Below are positions 8,510-15,736 of a stretch of 64,000 bases of DNA, in pieces. A program made the translations under genes and the position numbers. The stretch's first letter is position 1. Each line of letters begins with the position of its first letter. The notes below the pieces were generated by a model. The model saw nothing but the letters and a program-made list of their open reading frames with translations, made no database searches and was not told the origin of the DNA. This DNA comes from JAICJC01 sp963757605 (GTDB lineage: Bacteria; Actinomycetota; Thermoleophilia; Gaiellales; JAICJC01), in contig CAVWSF010000002.1 of assembly GCA_963757605.1 (NCBI GenBank), positions 1-64,000 on the forward strand, in the 5' to 3' direction.

Positions 8510-8574
8510 GGGGTCAGACCCCGCATCTGCGGCTGTGACACCGGCGTGACGCTTTCGACGCGGGGTCTGACCCC
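8510..8574 (+). repeat. Paired GGGGTCAGACCCC palindromes in inverted order
   Basis: GGGGTCAGACCCC at 8510-8522 and its reverse complement GGGGTCTGACCCC at 8562-8574. With flanking bases, CCGGGGTCAGACCCCGC and GCGGGGTCTGACCCC can also pair with each other around a 39-nt loop. The same class of motif recurs at 8660, 25984, 26101 and 39845. Such motifs look like REP-type elements; no REP transposase gene lies in this window. Confidence 0.75.
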
Positions 8575-8580
8575 ACCTCT

Positions 8581-8657
8581 CTAGCCGAGCCCGGGACAGA
8601 GGCCGTCGAGGACGGCCAGGGCGCCCTTTTCTTTCACGCCCCAATCGTGGGCCCGCG
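8581..8657 (-). pseudogene. Decayed duplicate of the phosphodiesterase 5' end
   Basis: Positions about 8599-8657 repeat the start region of the phosphodiesterase gene (8431-8489) with roughly 85% identity by eye, including the pre-start GGGC and the GTG. Read leftwards from GTG 8637 it encodes VKEKGALAVLDGLCPGLG and stops at TAG 8581, against VKKKVVLAVVDGLGPELL in the intact gene. It is a tandem-duplication remnant interrupted by the palindrome pair. Confidence 0.7.
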
Positions 8658-8659
8658 GT

Positions 8660-8671
8660 GGGGACAGTCCC
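8660..8671 (+). repeat. GGGGACAGTCCC palindrome
   Basis: Same class as the GGGGTCAGACCCC motifs, with ACAGT centre; lies 120 nt from the first copy of the two-hairpin element. Confidence 0.6.
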
Positions 8672-8790
8672 TGAACATCCCGCGTGAACCCGCCGTTGCA
8701 GCGGCGTGACGCCGCCTGTCACCAGGGCGCGCGGTGTGTCACGAACACCGCCTTGAACCACTCGCCTGGCACACGCCCGCCCCGGCCGAG

Positions 8791-8886
8791 GCGACGCCGA
8801 AGACCGCGCTCTTCGGCGTCGCACGGCAGACACATCGCCACCCATTAAGGAGGGGGCTCGCGGGGGAACCCTGGGTTCCCCCGCGG
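8791..8886 (+). repeat. Two-hairpin intergenic element, copy 1
   Basis: Left hairpin GCGACGCCGAAGA / TCTTCGGCGTCGC (13 perfect pairs, loop CCGCGC), about 25 nt of spacer, then AAGGAGGGGGCTC and right hairpin CGCGGGGGAAC / GTTCCCCCGCG. It ends 4 nt from the stop codon of the DUF4126 gene, so on the minus strand the GC-rich hairpin follows the stop at once. It could act as terminator, 3'-end processing or stability element, or be a small mobile element. Confidence 0.8.
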
Positions 8887-8890
8887 AGCG

Positions 8891-9436
8891 CTACCGCAGG
8901 ACCCGGAGGCCCTCGTAGCGGCGGCCCTCGCGGGCGCGGACGCGGTGGAGGAGGCCGACCGCGGCGGCTGCGAGGACGTAGCCGACGATGGGGATCACGG
9001 CGAGCGCCGAGCCGGCGAGGCCCGCGCCGTCCTCGATCATGGCGGTGCCGCGGATGTCGCCGCCGCCCTTCACGGCCCCGGCCCGCAGGCTGCGCATCGC
9101 GATCCCGGCGGCCGCCGCGACGAGGGCGCCGAGCGCGAGGCCGACATATGGGATCTTGTCGCCCGCACCGAGCTCGAACGCGAGCCCGCCCGCGACGATC
9201 CGCCGCCCGAGCCGCATCCCGGCCTGGGCCCCCGGCCAGACCGCGTCAGCGGCCAGCTCGACCACCACCAGCACCCAGGTGCCGGCCACCACGATCGCGT
9301 CGTCGGCGATCCCGAGCGGGCCGCGCAGCCAGCCGAACGACGCGGCGGTCGCCGCGGCGGCGAGCGGTGCCGAGGCGAGCAGCCCGGCGGCGGCCGCCAG
9401 GCCGAGCCCCTGGCCGAGCGCGATCACGACGTCCAT
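8891..9436 (-). CDS. DUF4126 family membrane protein
   Basis: 181 residues, Ala/Gly-rich, with about four to five membrane segments (near residues 12-35, 45-65, 100-115, 140-162) and a short basic C-terminus (RVRAREGRRYEGLRVLR). The arrangement matches the uncharacterised DUF4126 family. A TATGAT box lies 9 nt before the ATG. The stop codon is followed by copy 1 of the two-hairpin element. Confidence 0.7.
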   Translation of the reverse strand: MDVVIALGQGLGLAAAAGLLASAPLAAAATAASFGWLRGPLGIADDAIVVAGTWVLVVVELAADAVWPGAQAGMRLGRRIVAGGLAFELGAGDKIPYVGLALGALVAAAAGIAMRSLRAGAVKGGGDIRGTAMIEDGAGLAGSALAVIPIVGYVLAAAAVGLLHRVRAREGRRYEGLRVLR

Positions 9437-9445
9437 CGGCGCCGA

Positions 9446-9451
9446 ATCATA
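9446..9451 (-). promoter_or_regulatory. -10-like TATGAT
   Basis: TATGAT, 9 nt before ATG 9436; close to the sigma-70-type consensus TATAAT. Motif-based prediction. Confidence 0.45.
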
Positions 9452-9460
9452 CGGCCGCGG

Positions 9461-10387
9461 TCACGTGTCACGACGTGCCGGTACGAGGACGCGGATCGCG
9501 TCGCGCTCGTAGCGGAAGTGGACGCGGTCCACCTGGCCCAGGTACTCGCCGTCGATCTGGACGGCGGTCGGCACGTCGCAGGCCACCAGGAAGTCGTCGA
9601 GGTCGTGGAGGTAGCCGACTCGGCTCGACCCATGCCGGGCGTGGCGCGGCCACAGGAGCCCGTAGACGGGCAGGCGCCAGAGGTCGCGCCGGCGCAGCTC
9701 CCGCGCGAAGACCACGTCGAGGCCGTGCTCGAAGTCGGCCCGCGGCGCCATCTGCACAGGCACCCGGCCGAAGAACGTGTACGGGTGCTGGTTCGCCACG
9801 GCCACGTAGGAGGCCCGGTGGACGCTGCCGCGGCCCGTGCGGATCGTCATCCGCTCGTGCAGCGCGAAGCCCTCCTCGCGCAGGACGCCAAGCGCCGCCT
9901 GCACCACCTTCAGGTCGCCGGGCCGGTCGCGTTCGGCCCGCTCCTCGCGGAGCCGGTCGACGGCCGCGGTCGCCTCGGCGTCCAGTCCGAGGCCGGCGGC
10001 GAAGGTGAAGCGGCGATCGTCGGCGACGCCGAGCCCGATCGGCTTCGTGCGCTCGTTCTGGATCGCCTCGGCCATCATGCCGCCGGCGGCCACGATGTCG
10101 CGCGGAAACCCCAGGTGGCGCGCGAACACAGACGACGCCCCGGCCGGCAGCACGCCCATGAGCACACCGGGGCCGATGCCGTTTGCGACCTCGTTGGCCG
10201 TGCCGTCGCCGCCGACGCCGACGACCGCGCCGGAGTCGACCTCGCGCGCCAGCTCTACGGCGTGCCCGGCCCGCTGGGTCTCGGCCACCTCCAGCTCGCA
10301 CACCCGCTCGAGCTGCGCCACCACCGCGTCCATCACGGGCCCGCGAACGCCGGTTGCCGTGGGGTTCACGATCAGGCGGACGCGCAT
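9461..10387 (-). CDS. Diacylglycerol/lipid kinase family protein (DagK/YegS type)
   Basis: 308 residues. The catalytic-domain signature is complete: LIVNPTAT at residues 5-12, GVGGDGTANEVANG near 58 (nucleotide-binding GGDGT), and PAGASSVFARHLGFP where NDFAR is usual (Asn-Asp replaced by Ser-Val). The C-terminal half has the beta-sandwich pattern ending in VQIDGEYLG. Members phosphorylate diacylglycerol, sphingosine or related lipids at the membrane; which lipid is unknown here. The start codon overlaps the upstream edge of a divergent gene; their -10-like boxes share the same bases. Confidence 0.88.
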   Translation of the reverse strand: MRVRLIVNPTATGVRGPVMDAVVAQLERVCELEVAETQRAGHAVELAREVDSGAVVGVGGDGTANEVANGIGPGVLMGVLPAGASSVFARHLGFPRDIVAAGGMMAEAIQNERTKPIGLGVADDRRFTFAAGLGLDAEATAAVDRLREERAERDRPGDLKVVQAALGVLREEGFALHERMTIRTGRGSVHRASYVAVANQHPYTFFGRVPVQMAPRADFEHGLDVVFARELRRRDLWRLPVYGLLWPRHARHGSSRVGYLHDLDDFLVACDVPTAVQIDGEYLGQVDRVHFRYERDAIRVLVPARRDT

Positions 10388-10394
10388 GCACGAC

Positions 10395-10401
10395 TACGAT
10401 A
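10395..10401. promoter_or_regulatory. Overlapping divergent -10-like boxes
   Basis: TACGATA serves both ways. Rightwards TACGAT (10395-10400) lies 9 nt before GTG 10410; leftwards TATCGT (10401-10396) lies 8 nt before ATG 10387. If both are used, the two promoters would exclude each other. Prediction only. Confidence 0.4.
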
Positions 10402-10409
10402 CCCGGCCC

Positions 10410-10808
10410 GTGGACGCCCGTTCCCTGCGCACGTACGCGACCGCCGCGGCCGTGCCCGCGGCGCTCGTCATCGTGGGCCACCTGGCCTGGGCGTGGCACG
10501 CCCACCCGGCGAGCGCGGACCGGCGGACGGCGGCGTTCGACCACGGCGTCGCGCTCGCGGCCATCCTTGCGGCGACGCTCTCGGCCGCCCGGGTCGCCCT
10601 GTGGCTCGAGGGCCGGGCCCGGCACGTCTGGGCCGATGCCGTCGCCGTCGTCGGGGCGATCGCGGTGCTCGCGCACCTGGCGACGGCCTGGCGCGACGAG
10701 GGTGTGGGCGATCTCGGCGTCCTCGCCGTCCACGCGTTCGCGCTCGGAGCGGTGGCCGTCGCCGCCAACCTCGTGCGGGCGTTCGAGGACCGGCGCGCAA
10801 CCACCTAA
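10410..10808 (+). CDS. Hypothetical integral membrane protein
   Basis: 132 residues from GTG 10410 (an in-frame ATG at 10386 would overlap the divergent gene's start). Four hydrophobic helices are visible (about residues 10-28, 42-60, 70-88, 100-120) with short Arg-rich loops (SADRRTA, EGRARH) and a cytoplasmic-looking tail EDRRATT. No family is recognised. The shorter start is preferred because of the TACGAT box 9 nt upstream. Confidence 0.6.
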   Translation: MDARSLRTYATAAAVPAALVIVGHLAWAWHAHPASADRRTAAFDHGVALAAILAATLSAARVALWLEGRARHVWADAVAVVGAIAVLAHLATAWRDEGVGDLGVLAVHAFALGAVAVAANLVRAFEDRRATT

Positions 10809-10860
10809 ACACGACTCCAATTCAATTCCCGGCCAATGGCCCGCGCCTATCACTAAGGGC

Positions 10861-12042
10861 ATGAAGCCGTCCATCCGCCAATCACTCGTCGTCGTGGCCG
10901 CCGCACTCGCCGGAGGCGGGGCGGCCGTCGCCATCGGCGCCGCCACCACGTCGAGCTCCTCCACGACGATCCAGGCCGCCGCACCCATCCCCGCCGCCAA
11001 CGTCAGCCAGACCGCGGACGGGATCAGCCCAGCCCAGATCTACAACAACGACGCCTCGGGCGTCGTGCTCATCACCGCCACGAGCCAGCAGCAGCAGTCC
11101 GACCCGGCCGACCCGTTCGCACCTCCGCAGACAGGGCGGTCTGTCGCCATCGGCTCGGGCTTCGTCACGGACGCAGCCGGCCACATCTACACCAACGCCC
11201 ACGTGGTGCTCGGCGCCTCGTCGGTCAAGGTGACCTTCAAGGACGGCACGTCCTACAACGCCAAGGTGCTCGGCACCGACAAGGCGACCGACGTCGCCGT
11301 GCTCCAGGTGCAGGGCGCCCCGCCGACCGCGCTGCATCCGCTGCCGCTGGGCAGCCTGAGCTCGGTGCACGTCGGCGACCCGGTCGTCGCGATCGGAAAC
11401 CCGCTGAACGAGCAGAGCACGATCACCGCCGGTATCGTCTCGGCGAAGCAGCGCACCATCGAGTCGCTCGAGCCGGGCCAGCAGATCTACAACGCGATCC
11501 AGACCGACGCCGCGATCAACCACGGCAACTCGGGCGGCCCGCTGATCGACCGCTTTGGCCGCGTGATCGGCATCACCAGCCAGATCCTGACCGGGAACGA
11601 GAGCGACCCGACCGCCGGCAACATCGGCATCGGCTTCGCGATCCCGATCGACAAGGTGAGCCAGATCGCCCGCCAGCTCATCACGAGCGGCCACGCGGAG
11701 CACACGTACCTCGGCATCAGGGGCACCGAGATCACGCCCGACCTGCAGCAGGCGGTCAACCTGCCTGTCGGAGCCGGCGTCCTCGTCGGCCACGTCGACC
11801 CCGGCTCGCCCGCCGACATGGCCGGGATCCGCGGCGGCTCGACCACCGCCACGATCGGGGGTCAGACGCTGATGCTGGGCGGCGACATCATCACCTCGAT
11901 CGACGGTCACAAGATCACGTCGTTCGCGAACCTCGCCGTGTCCATCGCATCGAAGACGGCCGGCGATCACGTGACCCTCGGGATCCTGCGCGATGGGAAG
12001 AGCCAGACCATCACCGTGACGCTCGCCAACAACCCGAACTGA
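10861..12042 (+). CDS. HtrA/DegP-type serine protease with PDZ domain
   Basis: 393 residues. An N-terminal membrane anchor or signal (residues 7-28) precedes a Ser/Thr/Ala-rich linker, a trypsin-like domain with triad His114 (TNAHVV), Asp144 (KATDVAVL) and Ser224 (HGNSGGPL), and one C-terminal PDZ domain (about 295-390; AGVLVGHVDPGSPADMAGIRGG, GGDIITSIDGHKI). Extracytoplasmic protein quality control is the family role. A TATCAC box and AAGGGC lie just before the ATG. A GC-rich hairpin follows the stop. Confidence 0.93.
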   Translation: MKPSIRQSLVVVAAALAGGGAAVAIGAATTSSSSTTIQAAAPIPAANVSQTADGISPAQIYNNDASGVVLITATSQQQQSDPADPFAPPQTGRSVAIGSGFVTDAAGHIYTNAHVVLGASSVKVTFKDGTSYNAKVLGTDKATDVAVLQVQGAPPTALHPLPLGSLSSVHVGDPVVAIGNPLNEQSTITAGIVSAKQRTIESLEPGQQIYNAIQTDAAINHGNSGGPLIDRFGRVIGITSQILTGNESDPTAGNIGIGFAIPIDKVSQIARQLITSGHAEHTYLGIRGTEITPDLQQAVNLPVGAGVLVGHVDPGSPADMAGIRGGSTTATIGGQTLMLGGDIITSIDGHKITSFANLAVSIASKTAGDHVTLGILRDGKSQTITVTLANNPN

Positions 12043-12073
12043 CGAGAGCTCGCGCCGCCTGCAGGCGCGAACC

Positions 12074-12108
12074 GCCGGGGCCCCGCCCACCTGCCACGGG
12101 GCCCCGGC
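12074..12108. terminator. Bidirectional hairpin between convergent genes
   Basis: GCCGGGGCCCCG (12074-12085) and CGGGGCCCCGGC (12097-12108) form 12 perfect G:C pairs around an 11-nt loop. It lies between the converging htrA and cation-efflux genes and could end transcription from both sides; no U-tract is present, as is common in high-GC genomes. Confidence 0.65.
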
Positions 12109-12123
12109 ACCACTCTCCGGTGA

Positions 12124-13470
12124 TCAGCAGATCTCGACGATGACGTCGTCGACCGACGCGACGGCGTCGCGCACGGCCTCCTCGACCCGGCTGGCGAGCG
12201 CGTGCGCCTCGCCCACTGAGAGCGACGGGTTGGCCCGCACGGACGTGACGACCAAGAGACGCGTCCCCTGCCGGTAGACCACGAGCTCGTCAGCCTCCCC
12301 GGCGACCGAGCGCACCGCGTCGGCGGCGAGGCGATGAAGCGACGGCTGCTCGGCACCGATGTCGCGGGCCGGCCGCGCGCCCGGGGCGGAAGGCTCGACG
12401 TGCGCGTAGATGCGCGCGATCCCCACCTCGCGGCGGATCTCGTCCTTCAGCCGCTCGACGACGTCGCCCGCGGAGCGCAGCGTCTCGTTCTCGGGCAGGC
12501 GGACGTGCAGCGTCACCGCCCGGCCCGTGGCGTCGTCGAGCACCGAGATGTTGTGGGCCTCGACCACGCCGGGGACGCGCAGCGCCGCTGCCGCGACGCG
12601 GTCGTTCAGCGTCTCGTCCGCGGAGGCCGGCTCGACGTGAACCGTGACCTGGGCGCGGCCGAGGGAGTCGCGCACCGCGCCCTCGACCCGGTCGGTCGTC
12701 TCGTGGCTTCGCTCGACGCCGGCCAGGCGGGGGACGCCGATGACGACCTCGGCGAAGCTCTCGCCGCCCGCCTCGCGCACGCGCACCGAGCGCACCTCGC
12801 TCACGCCGGGCACAGAGCGCGCCGCCAGCTCGACCCGGCCCGCCACCCCCGACGGCGTCCGGTCCATCAGCGCGTCGATGTTCTGGCGGGCCAGCCGGTA
12901 GGCGCCGAAGAGCACGATGACGGCGACGAAGATGGCGGCCAGGGAGTCGCCGGCGGGCAGGCCGGCCGCGACGAGCCCGAGTCCCACGAGCACGGCCAGC
13001 GTGCCCGCGAAGTCCGAGCCGAAGTGCCAGGAGTTCGCGAGGAGCGCAGCGTTTCGGTCGATCCTGCCCTGGCGCAGTGAGATCGCCGTCCGGGCGGCGT
13101 CGACCGCCAGCACCACGAGGAGGGCTGCGAACGCGTACCAGCGGGCCTCGACGGGCGACGAACCGTGAGCCAACCGCAGAGCCGCCTCGATCGCGATCCA
13201 CGTCGCCGCCGCGGCGAGGAAGGCCGCCTCGCCCAAAGCGGCCAGGTGCTGGGCCTTTCCGTGGCCGAACGGGTGCTCGGAGTCGGCCGGCCGTTCTGCG
13301 ACGCCCACCGCGTACAGCGTCAGGCCGGCGGCCGCCGCGTCGATCCCCGAGTGCACGGCCTCGGCCAGGACGCCGAGGCTGCCGCTCGCAAACCCGACCA
13401 CCACCTTCAGGAGCGCGAGGCCGATCGCCGCCACCAGCGACGCCGCCGCGGTGCGCCGCGCGGTTGACAT
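12124..13470 (-). CDS. Cation diffusion facilitator with three C-terminal domains
   Basis: 448 residues. The six-helix CDF core has both metal-site motifs: His40/Asp44 in HSGID of helix 2 and His149/Asp153 in HFGSD of helix 5, plus the EHPFGHGKAQHLAALGEA loop. Family members exchange Zn, Mn, Fe or similar for protons. Most CDFs have one cytoplasmic dimerisation domain of about 80 residues; here three repeats of that size follow residue 210 (SVPGVSEVRSVRVRE..., RVPGVVEAHNISVLDD..., SVAGEADELVVYRQG...). A TACAAT box 6 nt before the ATG suggests a leaderless start. Confidence 0.9.
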   Translation of the reverse strand: MSTARRTAAASLVAAIGLALLKVVVGFASGSLGVLAEAVHSGIDAAAAGLTLYAVGVAERPADSEHPFGHGKAQHLAALGEAAFLAAAATWIAIEAALRLAHGSSPVEARWYAFAALLVVLAVDAARTAISLRQGRIDRNAALLANSWHFGSDFAGTLAVLVGLGLVAAGLPAGDSLAAIFVAVIVLFGAYRLARQNIDALMDRTPSGVAGRVELAARSVPGVSEVRSVRVREAGGESFAEVVIGVPRLAGVERSHETTDRVEGAVRDSLGRAQVTVHVEPASADETLNDRVAAAALRVPGVVEAHNISVLDDATGRAVTLHVRLPENETLRSAGDVVERLKDEIRREVGIARIYAHVEPSAPGARPARDIGAEQPSLHRLAADAVRSVAGEADELVVYRQGTRLLVVTSVRANPSLSVGEAHALASRVEEAVRDAVASVDDVIVEIC

Positions 13471-13476
13471 CCGCGC

Positions 13477-13482
13477 ATTGTA
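13477..13482 (-). promoter_or_regulatory. -10-like TACAAT
   Basis: TACAAT, one mismatch from TATAAT, 6 nt before ATG 13470; no Shine-Dalgarno. Strong candidate for a leaderless start. Confidence 0.5.
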
Positions 13483-13534
13483 CGGAGAGCGCGGTTTCCA
13501 ATTCGCTGCGCGAAGTGCAATGATTCGGGGACCC

Positions 13535-14200
13535 ATGGCGGCATCGCAAGCCAGCGGGGGGGACGGCGAAGTCCGCACCCAGGTTCGTTGCCTGGTGGTG
13601 GACGACCACGCTGCCGTTCGGGAGGGTGTGAAGATGATCCTCACCCGCGACAGGGAGATCTCTGTCATCGGCGAGAGCTCGTCGGGAGACGGCGCCGTTG
13701 ACATGGCCGAGAAGCGCCGGCCCGACGTCATCGTGATGGACGTCCGCATGGAGGGGATGGACGGGTTCGAGGCAACCCGGCAGATCACGGCCGCCCACCC
13801 GGAGATGGCCGTGATCCTCTACACGGCCCACGGCGAGCGCGGACTGCTGGCAGAGGGGCTCGACTGCGGCGCCCGCGGCTACGTGCTGAAGGAGGCGCCG
13901 CCGGACGACATCGTGCGCGCGGTCAAGCGGGTCGCCGAGGGCGGCGCCTACGTCGACCCGACCCTGGCCTCCGAGCTCGTGACCCCGAAGGCAACTGAGC
14001 GATTGCCCGCGCTCTCGGGCCGCGAGCGCGAGATCCTGGGTCTGCTCGCGAACGGCTTCTCGAACCCGGACATCGCCCAGCGGCTCTTCATCAGCCCGGA
14101 GACGGTGCGAACGCACGTCCGAAACGCGATGACGAAGCTCGAGGCCGATACTCGAACCCAGGCCGTCGCGCTGGCGCTGCGGTATGAGTTCATCGACTGA
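13535..14200 (+). CDS. NarL/LuxR-type response regulator
   Basis: 221 residues. An N-terminal receiver has acidic pair VVDDH near residue 22, phospho-acceptor Asp69 (DVIVMDVRM), Thr in YTAH and Lys in VLKEAPP; a LuxR-type helix-turn-helix is at the C-terminus (LSGREREILGLLANGFSNPD..., ISPETVRTHVRNAMTKL). ATG 13535 follows CGGGGA; an in-frame ATG at 13520 is possible. It overlaps the sensor kinase gene by 17 nt, so the two are a coupled pair. Confidence 0.92.
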   Translation: MAASQASGGDGEVRTQVRCLVVDDHAAVREGVKMILTRDREISVIGESSSGDGAVDMAEKRRPDVIVMDVRMEGMDGFEATRQITAAHPEMAVILYTAHGERGLLAEGLDCGARGYVLKEAPPDDIVRAVKRVAEGGAYVDPTLASELVTPKATERLPALSGREREILGLLANGFSNPDIAQRLFISPETVRTHVRNAMTKLEADTRTQAVALALRYEFID

Positions 14201-15005
14201 CCGGCGCCCGCTGCGCATCGCCCTGGTGGCAGCCGGCGGCGCCGCGGCCGCTGCGATCGGGGCGTTGGCCGGGGGGCCCGCCGTGCTCCAGGCGGCGATC
14301 GTCGCCGTCGCGGTCGCGGTCTGCGGCGCATTGGCGTGGTCGGTTCCAGAGCGGCGACGCGAGCAGAGCGAGCTCTTCGACCACATGCTCGACGCCATCG
14401 ACGCCGAGCGCGAGACGCTCGCCCATTGTCTCCACGACGGGCCGCAGCAGACACTGACGGCCGTGCGGCTCATGTGCGACGTCGTCCGCGACGCGATCTC
14501 GAAGGGCGACGTGCACCACGCCGAGGAGGTGCTGGGGCGGCTCGAACGACTGGCGTCTGACGCGGCCGACGACCTGCGCCGGACGGTGGCCCGCCTGCAT
14601 CCCGTCGTGATGCAGCAGCAGGGCCTCGTGCAGGCGCTGGGATCGCTCGCCGAGACCGTGCATGAGGAGTACGGGGTCGCGACGTCGTTCACCCGTCCGC
14701 CCGGAGGCTGGGAGGCCGAGGACGACCGCGACACGGCCATCTTCCAGATCGCTCGCGAGGCGGCGGTCAACGCGGCCCGCCACGGACGGCCGCCGGTGCT
14801 CATCAGCCTGCAGCGGTCCACCGCCGACATCCACCTCGCGGTCGAGGACCGCGGCGGGGGCCTGGCGGCGAACGGCCACGCGCCCCGGGAAGGGGTCGGG
14901 ATCCGCATGATGCGCGAGCGGGCAGCCCGCATCGGCGCCGAGCTGACGCTGGAGTCCGCCCCGGGCACCCGGACGGTCGTGTCCCTGCACGTCCCCGCCA
15001 GGTGA
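14184..15005 (+). CDS. Sensor histidine kinase (HisKA_3 type)
   Basis: 273 residues. Two hydrophobic segments at about residues 10-52, with no large sensor domain, then the HisKA_3 dimerisation helix with phospho-acceptor His84 in HCLHDGPQQTLTAVRL, an N box AREAAVNAARHG and a G box EGVGIRMMRERA with final GTRTVVSLHVP. It should phosphorylate the response regulator encoded just upstream. With so little outside the membrane, the signal is probably sensed in the membrane or through a partner. Confidence 0.9.
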   Translation: MSSSTDRRPLRIALVAAGGAAAAAIGALAGGPAVLQAAIVAVAVAVCGALAWSVPERRREQSELFDHMLDAIDAERETLAHCLHDGPQQTLTAVRLMCDVVRDAISKGDVHHAEEVLGRLERLASDAADDLRRTVARLHPVVMQQQGLVQALGSLAETVHEEYGVATSFTRPPGGWEAEDDRDTAIFQIAREAAVNAARHGRPPVLISLQRSTADIHLAVEDRGGGLAANGHAPREGVGIRMMRERAARIGAELTLESAPGTRTVVSLHVPAR

Positions 15006-15721
15006 TGGTCGCGGTCGTCGGCCACGAGGCGGCCGACGTCGTCACGACCGACGCTGGCACGGAGCGCCGCCCCGGCGGAACCCCGATCTACGCGCGCCGT
15101 TCGCTCGATGCGCTCGGCGTCCCGTGGGTGGTCGTCGAGCGGGGCGGCTTCGGAAGCCGGCTCCACCACCACGACGGCGTGGTCGAGCAGTGGGTGGAGG
15201 CGGTCGGGGAGCCGTTCGGACCGGGCGACGTGCTGGCGGCCGTCGCCGGCTGCGAGTGGGTGATCCTCGGCGGCCAGACCGCGGGCGACTTCCCCCCGGA
15301 GACGATCGCCACCCTCGCCGACGCCGGCCACCGCGTCGCGATCGACGGCCAGGGGCTGTGCCGGGGCGACGCGCCGGGGCCGGTGCGACTGCGGTCGTTC
15401 CCGGCCGAGGCGATCCACGGCGTCTCGGTGCTCAAGCTGAACCGGGCCGAGGCGGAGGCGGCGGCCGGGAGCCTCGACGCAGAGGCGCTCGCCGGGCTGG
15501 GGGCGCCCGAGGTGGCCGTCACGCTCGGCCGCGACGGCGCACTCGGCGTGACGGCGGAGGGGAGCTGGCGCTCGCAGTCCACCGGCGGCGGCGAGTACCC
15601 CGACCCGACCGGGGCCGGGGATACGTGGACAGCGGCCTACGTGGTCCGCCGCGCGAGCGGCGACGCGCCCGAGGATGCGGCCCGGGCAGCGGCCGCGCAC
15701 GCCGACCACCTCTACCTGTAG
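15005..15721 (+). CDS. PfkB-family (ribokinase-like) kinase
   Basis: 238 residues starting at ATG 15005, which shares one base with the kinase stop (TGATG); GTG 15002 is also in frame. The C-terminal signature DPTGAGDTWTAAYV has the catalytic Asp and the anion hole; VLKLNRAEAEAA matches the NxxE region. It is shorter than classical ribokinases (about 300) and lacks a clear lid. Substrate unknown (sugar or nucleoside). Its coupling to a two-component pair suggests that the system monitors or controls this metabolic step. Confidence 0.8.
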   Translation: MVAVVGHEAADVVTTDAGTERRPGGTPIYARRSLDALGVPWVVVERGGFGSRLHHHDGVVEQWVEAVGEPFGPGDVLAAVAGCEWVILGGQTAGDFPPETIATLADAGHRVAIDGQGLCRGDAPGPVRLRSFPAEAIHGVSVLKLNRAEAEAAAGSLDAEALAGLGAPEVAVTLGRDGALGVTAEGSWRSQSTGGGEYPDPTGAGDTWTAAYVVRRASGDAPEDAARAAAAHADHLYL

Positions 15722-15736
15722 GGTGCGCGAGGTCAC

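Noticed and set aside
8510..8671. CRISPR-like repeats
   Set aside because: Only palindromic units with irregular spacing and no unique equal-length spacers; no cas genes in the window.
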